Numbered from the stretch's first letter, positions 1-5,923 are shown. The stretch: DNA of 6,349 bases from an uncultured bacterium (GCA_903940375.1 CAJAKT010000004.1:1-6349), one strand, 5' to 3'. Numbers and translations are program-made. Notes: a model not told the origin generated them from the letters alone.

Positions 1-2
1 GA

Positions 3-965
3 GTCCTCAATGACCGTCCCGGAGTCTCGCCGGCCACCCGTCAGGCAGTCCTGACAGCCCTCGACGTGCTCGGGTACGAGCGGCCGATCCGCCTCCGGGG
101 CCGATCGGGACTCGTGGGCCTCGTTGTCCCCGAACTCGAGAACCCGATCTTCCCGGCATTCGCGCAGGTCATGGAGACGCTGCTGGCTCAACATGGCTAC
201 ACCCCCGTCCTCTGCACGCAGACGCCTGGTGGCGTGACGGAGGACGAGTACGTCGAACTCCTGCTCGACCGCGGTGTCGCCGGCATCATCTTCGTCTCGG
301 GAATGCACGCCGATGTGACGGCCGAGCACGGTCCGTACAACGCCCTCGTCGAGCGCGGCCTGCCGATCGTGCTGGTCAACGGGTACGCGGAGGGCATCGA
401 TGCGCCGTTCATCTCCGACGACGATGCCGCGGCGATGGACCTTGCTGTCACGCACCTGACGTCGATGGGTCACCGTCGGATCGGCCTCGCGGTCGGCCCG
501 GGGCGGTTCGTTCCGGTCGTACGCAAGCGGGCGGGATTCATCGATGCCATGACGCGCCTCACCGGCATCTCCGCCGATGAGGCAGCCGGACTCGTGTCGC
601 ACTCGCTGTTCGCCGTCGAGGGCGGGCAGGCGGCAGCACACCACCTACTGGGCTGTGGCGTGACGGCCATCGTGTGCGGCTCGGACCTGATGGCCCTCGG
701 CGCGATCCGCACCATCCGGCAGCGCGGGCTGCGCGTGCCCGAGGACGTGTCGGTCGTCGGCTACGACGACTCTCGCCTCATTGCCTTCACCGACCCGCCC
801 CTGACCACGGTTCGCCAGGCCGTCTCTGCGATGGGCACCGCCGCGGTCCAGGCACTCATCGACGGCATCAACGGCACGCCTGCACCTCGTGACGAGTTCG
901 TGTTCCGACCGGAACTGGTTGTGCGTTCGTCGACCGGCCCTGTTCCGTCGACTGACGGGGCCTAG
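3..965 (+). CDS. LacI-family transcriptional regulator, 5'-truncated by window edge
   Basis: The reading frame is open from base 3, upstream of the first possible start (GTG at 66), and its first residues (VLNDRPGVSPATRQAVLTAL) are the end of a LacI-type helix-turn-helix and hinge helix. The gene therefore begins before the window, with perhaps 20 to 25 residues missing. 320 residues are visible. After the hinge comes a periplasmic-binding-protein-like effector domain: GLVGLVVPELENPIF opens the first subdomain, DDDAAAMDLAVTHL and MGHRRIGLAVG lie mid-protein, and CGSDLMALGAI, VPEDVSVVGYDDS and PPLTTVRQ are the usual C-terminal signatures. Such proteins are dimeric DNA-binding repressors or activators that respond to a small ligand, most often a sugar. 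The ligand cannot be read here. The stop (TAG, 963-965) overlaps the stop of the convergent GS1 gene. Whether it controls the amine genes to its right or genes off the left edge is unknown. Confidence 0.93.
   Translation, partial: VLNDRPGVSPATRQAVLTALDVLGYERPIRLRGRSGLVGLVVPELENPIFPAFAQVMETLLAQHGYTPVLCTQTPGGVTEDEYVELLLDRGVAGIIFVSGMHADVTAEHGPYNALVERGLPIVLVNGYAEGIDAPFISDDDAAAMDLAVTHLTSMGHRRIGLAVGPGRFVPVVRKRAGFIDAMTRLTGISADEAAGLVSHSLFAVEGGQAAAHHLLGCGVTAIVCGSDLMALGAIRTIRQRGLRVPEDVSVVGYDDSRLIAFTDPPLTTVRQAVSAMGTAAVQALIDGINGTPAPRDEFVFRPELVVRSSTGPVPSTDGA
962..965. other. Shared CTAG: overlapping stop codons of convergent genes
   Basis: The palindrome CTAG supplies TAG for the LacI gene on the plus strand (963-965) and TAG for GS1 on the minus strand (962-964), so the two genes overlap tail-to-tail by four bases. 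There is no room for an intrinsic terminator between them, so their transcripts must overlap antisense or end inside the opposing gene. Confidence 0.9.
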
Positions 966-2257
966 CAGCCGTCCAGGTAGCGCTCCCGCTCCCAGCCGAG
1001 ATCGGGATTGGCTCCAGCGGCCTCGATCTCAAGGCGCGCCATTGTGGCGTAATGGCTCTGCACGTCGGCACCGAAGGTCTCGAGCACCCACGCGGACTCC
1101 GCCCAGACGGCAGCGGCCTGCGCAAGCGACGTGGGCAGTGGCTCGGCGGCCGGGCTCACGGCAGGTGAGACCTTGGCTTGATGGGTGATGCCATCGAGTC
1201 CGGCGGCGATCGTCGCTGCCGCCGTGAGATACGGATTGGCGTCACTGCCCGGGATCCGATTCTCGATGCGAAGCGCCGTGTCTGACCCGACAACCCGCAC
1301 CGCGCACGTGCGGTTGTCCTCGCCCCAGGTCAGATGCGTCGGTGCGAACGGGTCGGTCCCGAATCGGCGGTAGGAGTTGATGTTCGGGGCGTAGAGGAGG
1401 CACAACTCGGCTGCGTGCTGCAGCAGACCGGCGACGAACGCCTTGCCGACTTCGGAGAGGCCGGCCTCGCCGTAGCGATCGGCAAGCGGTGCGCCACCGC
1501 GTTGACCCCGCAGGGAGACGCTCAGGTGGCCGGCGACCCCGCCGTCGCCAGGCGCCGCCATGAAGGTGGCGGTGCAATCCTCGAGGGCGGCGATGTCGGT
1601 GATGGCATTCCGTGCCATCACGGCCCCGTCGCAGATCTGCATCGGGTCGCCTGGTCGCATCGTCACCTCGAAGTGGCCGGGCCCGGGGAGTCCGAAGGTG
1701 CCCTCGATGTCGATGCCCATGTCGGTGATGGCGCGCCGCATGCGGTGCAGGGTCGGCTCCAGCCGAGCCGACCGTGATGCGAGGTGATTGCCACCCAGGG
1801 CGGGTTCAGCCGCGACGAGGGTGAATCCCAGTTCCGATCCGAGGGTGGCCGTGTAGCTGGCCGCCTCGAGCCGACCGGCCTGTCGCCGCAGGATCGTGCG
1901 CGGCGCGATCGGCATCGGTGACCCATCGGAGCGCTCGAGGTCGCCCAGGACCCCGACGGTGCCGGGCTGCCACGGCATGCGGAAGAGCGTCGCCGGATCG
2001 ACGCGCAGGAGCAGGCTGGGGTACCCCGACTCGGGGTCGGCGATGGGGTAGGCGGAGCTCACCTGGCCGGTGGCATCGGTGGCCAGCAGATAGGCCGGGA
2101 CGGGCATCCCCGAGCCCAGGACCTCCGACATGAAGTAGGCGGCGGTGAGCCGGGCACCGACGAGTCGGCCCTGACTGTCAGCGAAGGCAACCATGATCGT
2201 GTCGACGGCCTTCTTCTCGATCTCGAACTCGAAATCGCCCATCGTGAGTCGGGCCAT
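962..2257 (-). CDS. Glutamine-synthetase-family protein GS1, degenerate metal site (putative pseudo-ligase)
   Basis: 431 residues from ATG 2257. The frame is open further upstream, but this ATG has a perfect AGGAGG five bases before it, and the protein then starts at the same point as GS2. The fold is recognisable: N-terminal beta-grasp-like domain (about 1-95), the linker motif PWQPGTVGVLGDLE at 95-108, then the catalytic barrel with NSYRRF (294-299), DNRTCAVR (314-321), RIENR (330-334) and NPYL (341-344). Against GS2 and textbook bacterial glutamine synthetase, n2 metal ligands are kept (E142, H244, E332). In the n1 site G144 replaces a Glu, L190 replaces a second Glu and only E197 remains; the second His of the HxH motif is S246. 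About 15 residues after F145 are also absent. Family membership is secure. Catalysis is doubtful: it may be a pseudoenzyme, a regulatory partner of GS2, or a ligase with altered chemistry. It is divergent from the puuD-like gene, suggesting co-regulation. Confidence 0.88.
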   Translation of the reverse strand: MARLTMGDFEFEIEKKAVDTIMVAFADSQGRLVGARLTAAYFMSEVLGSGMPVPAYLLATDATGQVSSAYPIADPESGYPSLLLRVDPATLFRMPWQPGTVGVLGDLERSDGSPMPIAPRTILRRQAGRLEAASYTATLGSELGFTLVAAEPALGGNHLASRSARLEPTLHRMRRAITDMGIDIEGTFGLPGPGHFEVTMRPGDPMQICDGAVMARNAITDIAALEDCTATFMAAPGDGGVAGHLSVSLRGQRGGAPLADRYGEAGLSEVGKAFVAGLLQHAAELCLLYAPNINSYRRFGTDPFAPTHLTWGEDNRTCAVRVVGSDTALRIENRIPGSDANPYLTAAATIAAGLDGITHQAKVSPAVSPAAEPLPTSLAQAAAVWAESAWVLETFGADVQSHYATMARLEIEAAGANPDLGWERERYLDGC

Positions 2258-2262
2258 TGGTT

Positions 2263-2268
2263 CCTCCT
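2263..2268 (-). promoter_or_regulatory. Strong ribosome binding site of GS1
   Basis: On the minus strand this reads AGGAGG, within AAAGAGGAGGAACC, five bases before ATG 2257. It is a perfect match to the anti-Shine-Dalgarno core and decides the GS1 start over the long open extension upstream, which runs antisense to the puuD-like gene. The quality of this site argues that GS1 is translated despite its damaged active site. Confidence 0.85.
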
Positions 2269-2309
2269 CTTTCTGTGCGCCATTGAACCGCAGAGCCCTA
2301 CTCGCTGAC

Positions 2310-2314
2310 GGAGG
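2310..2314 (+). promoter_or_regulatory. GGAGG, distant Shine-Dalgarno of puuD-like gene
   Basis: GGAGG lies 18 bases before ATG 2333, too far for normal initiation, whereas the other three complete starts in the window have 5-base spacing. The intervening sequence is CACT, the 13-base palindrome, then T. If the palindrome folds in the mRNA, the effective spacing is 4+1 = 5 bases. There is no other purine-rich site before the ATG. Confidence 0.45.
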
Positions 2315-2318
2315 CACT

Positions 2319-2331
2319 GGCAGACTCTGCC
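2319..2331. repeat. Perfect 13-bp inverted repeat abutting puuD-like start
   Basis: The sequence is GGCAGA-C-TCTGCC, six complementary bases each side of a central C, ending one base before ATG 2333. The flanks extend the symmetry with gaps: CA at 2315-2316 pairs with TG at 2334-2335. In RNA it can form a 5-bp G/C-rich stem (GGCAG/CTGCC) with an ACU loop. It may be a regulator's operator in the divergent region, a translational hairpin, or both. No regulator can be assigned from sequence alone. Confidence 0.6.
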
Positions 2332-2332
2332 T

Positions 2333-3046
2333 ATGCCCGCCCCCATCATCGGCCTGTCGTGCTACCTCGAGCCCGCCCGCTGGGGTGCGTGGGAACTGCC
2401 CGCGGCGCTGCTGCCGCAGTGGTACCTCGATCTGTTCGACGCGGCGGGGGCGACGGTTGTCCTTCTCCCGCCTGGTAGCGATGCTGCCGCTGTCGACCGG
2501 CTCGACGGGATCGCTCTGGTGGGTGGTGCTGACGTGGACGCGCGCCGCTACGGAGCCGAGCCGGATGAGACGGCGGACGTTCCGCGTACATCGCGTGATG
2601 AGTCCGAGCTCGCGCTGTATCGACGGGCGCGCGAGCTGGGCCTGCCCGTGCTGGGGATCTGCCGCGGGCTCCAGGTGATGGCGATCGCCCACGGTGGCAC
2701 GCTCATCCAGAACCTGCCCGACGTCGACGGCACGATCGTGCATCGCGAGCGACCCGGGGCATTCGTCGAGCATGGTGCGACGTTCACCACCGGGTCGCTG
2801 GCCGCATCGATCTTCGGAACCGGGCCTGTCACGGTGAACTCGTCACATCATCAGGCGGTGGACTCCCCGGGTGACCTGGCGGTGACCGGTCGGGCGCCCG
2901 ACGGCACCATCGAGACCTGCGAGGACCCCGCAGCTGACTTCTGCCTGGGCGTCCAGTGGCACCCCGAGCACCCCGATCGACGTGCCGTCGACGTGCCGAT
3001 GGTGTCGGCCTTCGTCGCCGCCGCCATCCGGTACCGCGACCGTTAG
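2333..3046 (+). CDS. puuD: PuuD-type gamma-glutamyl hydrolase (class I glutamine amidotransferase-like, peptidase C26)
   Basis: 237 residues, a usual length for the family. The start is set by homology: PIIGLSCYLEPARWGAWELP matches the family's N-terminal beta strand, although the ribosome binding site is oddly placed. The motif LVGGADVDARRYG (62-74) is the PuuD-type glycine-rich signature. GICRGLQ carries the nucleophile C110 in the nucleophile elbow, NSSHHQAVD (169-177) is a further family motif, and GVQWHPE supplies H210 and E212, completing the Cys-His-Glu triad. Family members act in the cytoplasm and hydrolyse gamma-glutamyl amides; PuuD itself splits gamma-glutamyl-GABA into glutamate and GABA, the last step of the Puu putrescine pathway. 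Flanking GS-family and ALDH genes fit that pathway. The exact substrate is inferred. The gene is divergent from GS1 and converges on ALDH with 12 bp between the stops. Confidence 0.9.
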   Translation: MPAPIIGLSCYLEPARWGAWELPAALLPQWYLDLFDAAGATVVLLPPGSDAAAVDRLDGIALVGGADVDARRYGAEPDETADVPRTSRDESELALYRRARELGLPVLGICRGLQVMAIAHGGTLIQNLPDVDGTIVHRERPGAFVEHGATFTTGSLAASIFGTGPVTVNSSHHQAVDSPGDLAVTGRAPDGTIETCEDPAADFCLGVQWHPEHPDRRAVDVPMVSAFVAAAIRYRDR

Positions 3047-3058
3047 TTCGGATCGGGG
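3047..3058. other. 12-bp convergent junction without terminator
   Basis: Twelve bases separate the TAG stops of the puuD-like gene and ALDH. I see no hairpin followed by a T-run in either direction at this junction, so transcripts probably read into the opposing gene or end by a factor-dependent route. Confidence 0.6.
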
Positions 3059-4417
3059 CTAGTCCTCGGTGCTGATGAAGACGTTCTTCGTCTCGGTGAA
3101 CGCGTCGAGTGCATCCGGGCCGAGCTCGCGGCCGAGGCCCGAGCGCTTGAACCCGCCGAACGGCGTCCAGTAGCGCACGGACGAGTGCGAGTTGACCGAC
3201 AGGTTGCCGGCGTCGATGCCGCGCGAGACGCGGATGGCCTTGCCGACATCGCGCGTCCAGATCGACCCGGACAGTCCGTACTCGGAGTCGTTCGCAAGCC
3301 GGATCGCGTCGGCTTCGTCGTCGAACGGGGTCACCGTGACGATCGGCCCGAAGATCTCCTCCTGGAAGGCGGCCGCGGTCGAAGACACGGGTGCGAGCAC
3401 CGTCGGCGGGAACCAGAACCCCGGACCTTGAGGACACGTGCCGCGGAACGCGACGGGAGCATCATCGGGGACGTAGGTCGCGACGCTGTCGAACTGGGTA
3501 CGGGAGATCAGCGGCCCCATCTCGGTGGCCTCCAGGGACGGATCGCCGACGACGACGCCCTTCACCGCAGTCTCGAACAGCTCCATGAACCGATCGAATG
3601 CAGAACGCTGGACGAGGATGCGGGAACGAGCGCAGCAGTCCTGGCCCGCATTGTCGAAGACGCCGTAGGGCGCCGTTGCCGCGGCCTTCTCGAGATCGGC
3701 ATCGGCGAAGATGACGTTCGCGCTCTTGCCACCGAGCTCGAGGGTGACGCGCTTCATCTGCGGTGCTGCACCAGCCATGATGCGCTCGCCGACCGCGGTG
3801 CTGCCGGTGAAGACGACCTTGCGCACCAGGCGGTTCTCGACGAAGCGCTGGCCGACGACGGAGCCCTTGCCGGGGATGACGGTGAACACGTGCTCGGGAA
3901 TCCCAGCCTCGAGCGCGAGCTCGCCGAGGCGGATCGCCGTCAGCGGCGTCAGCTCAGCAGGCTTGAGGACGACGGTGCATCCGGCCGCAAGAGCGGGGGC
4001 AAAGCCCCAGCCCGCGATGGGCATCGGGAAGTTCCACGGCACGATGACACCGACGACTCCGACCGGCTCCTTGAATGTCACGTCGAGTCCGCCCGCGACC
4101 GGAATCTGTCGGCCGAACAGCCGCTCCGGGGCACCGGCGTAGTAGGCGAGCACATTGGCGACGTTGTTCGCCTCCCACCGCGCATTGCCGATGGTGTGAC
4201 CGGAGTTGGCCACCTCCAGCAATGCGAGTTCCTCGACGTGATCACGCACCTTGTCGGAGAACGCACGCAGGAGGTTGGCGCGATCCCCCGGCGCCAACGC
4301 CCGCCATGCCGGCCACGCCTCGTGCGCGCGCGCGATCGCAGCGTCAGTGCCCTCTTCGTCAGTGGAGGGGACGGTGGCGACGACCTTCTCGGTCGCGGGG
4401 TTGATGACGTCGTGCAT
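3059..4417 (-). CDS. NAD(P)-dependent aldehyde dehydrogenase
   Basis: 452 residues from ATG 4417, preceded by AGGAG at five-base spacing. All hallmarks of the ALDH superfamily are present: VPWNFP with N129, which stabilises the thiohemiacetal oxyanion; FTGSTAVG (203-210) in the coenzyme-binding region; LELGGKS with general base E227; NAGQDCCARSR with catalytic C261; and EEIFGP (353-358). It oxidises an aldehyde to the carboxylic acid in the cytoplasm. Beside a gamma-glutamyl-amine ligase and a PuuD-type hydrolase, the likely substrate is a gamma-glutamylated aminoaldehyde, the PuuC role, but betaine- or succinate-semialdehyde-type substrates cannot be excluded. It begins directly at the HDVINPATEKVV stretch, so it lacks the 20 or so residues that precede this motif in ~480-500-residue ALDHs. 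The 54 bases upstream hold no alternative in-frame start, so the short form appears genuine. It is the second gene of an operon with GS2. Confidence 0.94.
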   Translation of the reverse strand: MHDVINPATEKVVATVPSTDEEGTDAAIARAHEAWPAWRALAPGDRANLLRAFSDKVRDHVEELALLEVANSGHTIGNARWEANNVANVLAYYAGAPERLFGRQIPVAGGLDVTFKEPVGVVGVIVPWNFPMPIAGWGFAPALAAGCTVVLKPAELTPLTAIRLGELALEAGIPEHVFTVIPGKGSVVGQRFVENRLVRKVVFTGSTAVGERIMAGAAPQMKRVTLELGGKSANVIFADADLEKAAATAPYGVFDNAGQDCCARSRILVQRSAFDRFMELFETAVKGVVVGDPSLEATEMGPLISRTQFDSVATYVPDDAPVAFRGTCPQGPGFWFPPTVLAPVSSTAAAFQEEIFGPIVTVTPFDDEADAIRLANDSEYGLSGSIWTRDVGKAIRVSRGIDAGNLSVNSHSSVRYWTPFGGFKRSGLGRELGPDALDAFTETKNVFISTED

Positions 4418-4422
4418 GTCTG

Positions 4423-4427
4423 CTCCT
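4423..4427 (-). promoter_or_regulatory. Ribosome binding site of ALDH
   Basis: Reads AGGAG on the minus strand, five bases before ATG 4417, inside the 54-base gap after the GS2 stop. It supports independent initiation of ALDH within the operon and fixes the short N-terminus. Confidence 0.8.
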
Positions 4428-4471
4428 GGGCCGGTGCGGATAGTGATGCGGATGTCGACGGGTGCGGGCTG

Positions 4472-5839
4472 TTACAGCCGTTCGAAGCTGCGGTACCGCT
4501 CCCAGTCGGTGACGGTACGCCCGTAGTCGGCCAGCTCGATGAGGGCCATGTTGCTGTAGTGATCCTGAACTTCCTGGCCGAAAGTGTCGCGGACCCACGT
4601 GGATCCCTGCCAGGCGTCGAGTGCCTCTCCCATCGTCGAGGGAACACGCTCGGAGTTGTCGCTGTATGCGTTGCCGACGAAGGCATCCTCGAGCGGCAGG
4701 TTCTTCTCGATACCGTCCAGGCCTGCGGCGACCATGCCCGCCACTGCGAGGTACGGGTTCACGTCGCCGCCGGGCAGCCGGTTCTCGAGCCGCAGTGACT
4801 GGCCGTGGCCGACGAGCCGGAACGCGCACGTGCGGTTGTCGCGTCCCCACCGAATCGCCGTGGGCGCGAAGGATCCCGGGACGTAGCGCTTGTACGAGTT
4901 GATCTGCGGAGCGAACATCAACGTCAGTTCGCGTGCGTGCGCCAACTGGCCGGCGATGAAGGCGCGACCGAGATCCGACAGCCCCTGCTCGGCGTCGTCG
5001 TGGTCTGCCATCACCATGCCGCCGTCATTGCCGCGGAAGGACAGGTGGATGTGGCACGAGTTGCCCTCACGCTGGTCGAACTTCGCCATGAAGGTGAGCG
5101 CCATTCCCTCCTGCGCGGAAATCTCCTTCGACCCGTTCTTGTAGATGACGTGGTTGTCGCAGGTGCGCAGGGCCTCCTGGTACTTGAAGGCGATCTCGTG
5201 CTGGCCGAGGTTGCACTCGCCCTTCGCACTCTCGACGACCATGCCGGCGCCCGCCATGGCGAGCCGGATGCGGCGAAGCAACGGCTCGACGCGTGCGGTG
5301 CCGAGCATGGAGTAGTCGACGTTGTACAGGTTGGCGGGCGTGAGGTCGCGGTAGCCCGACATCCACGCCTCCTCGTAGCTGTCCTGGAAGAGGATGAACT
5401 CGAGCTCGGTGCCCACGAAGGCGCCGTAGCCAGCCTCGCGCAGCCGATCGACCTGCTTGCGGAGGATCTGCCGCGGCGACGGGGCCACCGGATCGCCCTG
5501 CTCCGTCTCGAGATCGCAGAGGACACCGACGGTGCCGGGCTGCCATGGGTTGCGGTGCAGCGTGCTGAGGTCTGGCCGCATCACCATGTCGCCGTAACCG
5601 CTGTCCCACGACGACATCGCATAGCCGTCGACCGTGTTCATGTCGACGTCGACCGCCATCAGGTAGTTGCAGCCCTCGGTGTAGCCGGTCATGACCTCGT
5701 CGACGAAGTAGTCGGCGTCGATGCGCTTGCCCTGGAGCCGGCCCTGCATGTCGGTGATGGCGACGGCGACGGTGTCGATGGTGCCCTCGTCCACTTCCCG
5801 GCGAAGCATGTCGGGGGTGAGCGGCTGATGCCTGGCCAT
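4472..5839 (-). CDS. Glutamine-synthetase-family gamma-glutamyl-amine ligase GS2 (PuuA/GlnA3-GlnA4-like)
   Basis: 455 residues from ATG 5839, chosen because GAGGAG stands five bases upstream; an earlier ATG at 5869 lacks this. The N-terminal domain is about 1-97, followed by the linker PWQPGTVGVLCDLE (98-111). The catalytic barrel has both metal-binding Glu of GTELEF (E145, E147), GECNLGQHE (E208, E215), CHIH (H263, H265), NSYKRY (R318), DNRTCAFR (334-341) and RLENR (E352, R354). All six metal ligands of bacterial glutamine synthetase are therefore present. The ammonium-site flap Glu (E327 in E. coli GlnA) is replaced within GSFAPT (F324), and I see no GlnA-type adenylylation-site segment. 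Both point away from ammonium assimilation. The inferred reaction is glutamate + ATP + amine to gamma-glutamyl-amide, with polyamine, ethanolamine or another amine as substrate. The enzymes are typically cytoplasmic oligomers with active sites between subunits. ALDH lies 54 bp downstream in the same operon and the same reading frame. Confidence 0.92.
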   Translation of the reverse strand: MARHQPLTPDMLRREVDEGTIDTVAVAITDMQGRLQGKRIDADYFVDEVMTGYTEGCNYLMAVDVDMNTVDGYAMSSWDSGYGDMVMRPDLSTLHRNPWQPGTVGVLCDLETEQGDPVAPSPRQILRKQVDRLREAGYGAFVGTELEFILFQDSYEEAWMSGYRDLTPANLYNVDYSMLGTARVEPLLRRIRLAMAGAGMVVESAKGECNLGQHEIAFKYQEALRTCDNHVIYKNGSKEISAQEGMALTFMAKFDQREGNSCHIHLSFRGNDGGMVMADHDDAEQGLSDLGRAFIAGQLAHARELTLMFAPQINSYKRYVPGSFAPTAIRWGRDNRTCAFRLVGHGQSLRLENRLPGGDVNPYLAVAGMVAAGLDGIEKNLPLEDAFVGNAYSDNSERVPSTMGEALDAWQGSTWVRDTFGQEVQDHYSNMALIELADYGRTVTDWERYRSFERL

Positions 5840-5844
5840 GAGGT

Positions 5845-5850
5845 CTCCTC
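5845..5850 (-). promoter_or_regulatory. Ribosome binding site of GS2
   Basis: Reads GAGGAG on the minus strand, five bases before ATG 5839. It selects this start over the in-frame ATG at 5869, which would add ten residues (MPCSPHRGDL) unlike the family's N-terminus. Confidence 0.82.
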
Positions 5851-5872
5851 GATGTGGACTACACGGCATTCA

Positions 5873-5890
5873 ACCCCACCCGAGGGGGGT
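5873..5890. repeat. Short inverted repeat in the permease-GS2 gap, possible weak terminator
   Basis: ACCCC (5873-5877) and GGGGT (5886-5890) can pair across an 8-base loop. The hairpin lies 33 bases beyond the stop of the upstream membrane-protein gene and before GS2. No T-run follows, so a terminator role is uncertain. The remaining bases of the 84-bp gap (5840-5923) include a TTGAAT, -35-like on the minus strand, but no credible -10, and an imperfect dyad TGTGG-A-CTACA at 5853-5863. Confidence 0.25.
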
Positions 5891-5923
5891 AGCGGTGGCC
5901 GATCCCCGGGTCGGGTCCGCGGG

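Larger units (their letters stand above)
2258..2332. promoter_or_regulatory. Divergent intergenic region between GS1 and puuD-like gene
   Basis: These 75 bases are the only space for promoters of both divergent genes. A TTGAAC element (2283-2288, plus strand) resembles a -35 box, but I see no convincing -10 at 16 to 18 bases from it, so no promoter is called. The region holds the GS1 ribosome binding site, a distant GGAGG for the plus-strand gene, and a perfect palindrome next to the plus-strand ATG. Confidence 0.55.

Noticed and set aside
66..68. GTG at 66 as the start of the regulator
   Set aside because: The 21 codons before it encode the end of a LacI helix-turn-helix and hinge, so the true start lies left of the window.
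1953..1972. 20-bp stretch identical to 5526-5545
   Set aside because: Both copies encode the conserved PWQPGTVG motif of the two GS paralogues in the same frame; this is shared ancestry and motif constraint, not a mobile or recombination repeat.
2283..2311. Promoter for the puuD-like gene from TTGAAC
   Set aside because: No -10-like hexamer (TANNNT) at 16 to 18 bases downstream; the candidate hexamers are GC-rich.
2258..2773. In-frame N-terminal extension of GS1 by 172 codons
   Set aside because: It runs antisense through the puuD-like gene, lacks family resemblance, and the ATG at 2257 has a perfect ribosome binding site and aligns with the GS2 start.
4418..4471. Missing ALDH N-terminus encoded upstream of ATG 4417
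   Set aside because: The 18 codons are open but contain no ATG, GTG or TTG and do not resemble ALDH N-terminal sequence; a good ribosome binding site serves ATG 4417.
3185..4798. 537-codon open frame on the plus strand opposite ALDH and GS2
   Set aside because: It lies antisense to two well-supported genes, is rich in Arg, Asp, Gly and Glu without any recognisable motif, and crosses a gene boundary. Such frames are expected opposite GC-rich genes.
5901..5920. CCCGGG palindrome and tandem GGGTC in the permease-GS2 gap
   Set aside because: Short G/C repeats are expected by chance in DNA this GC-rich; no T-run or partner site supports a role.
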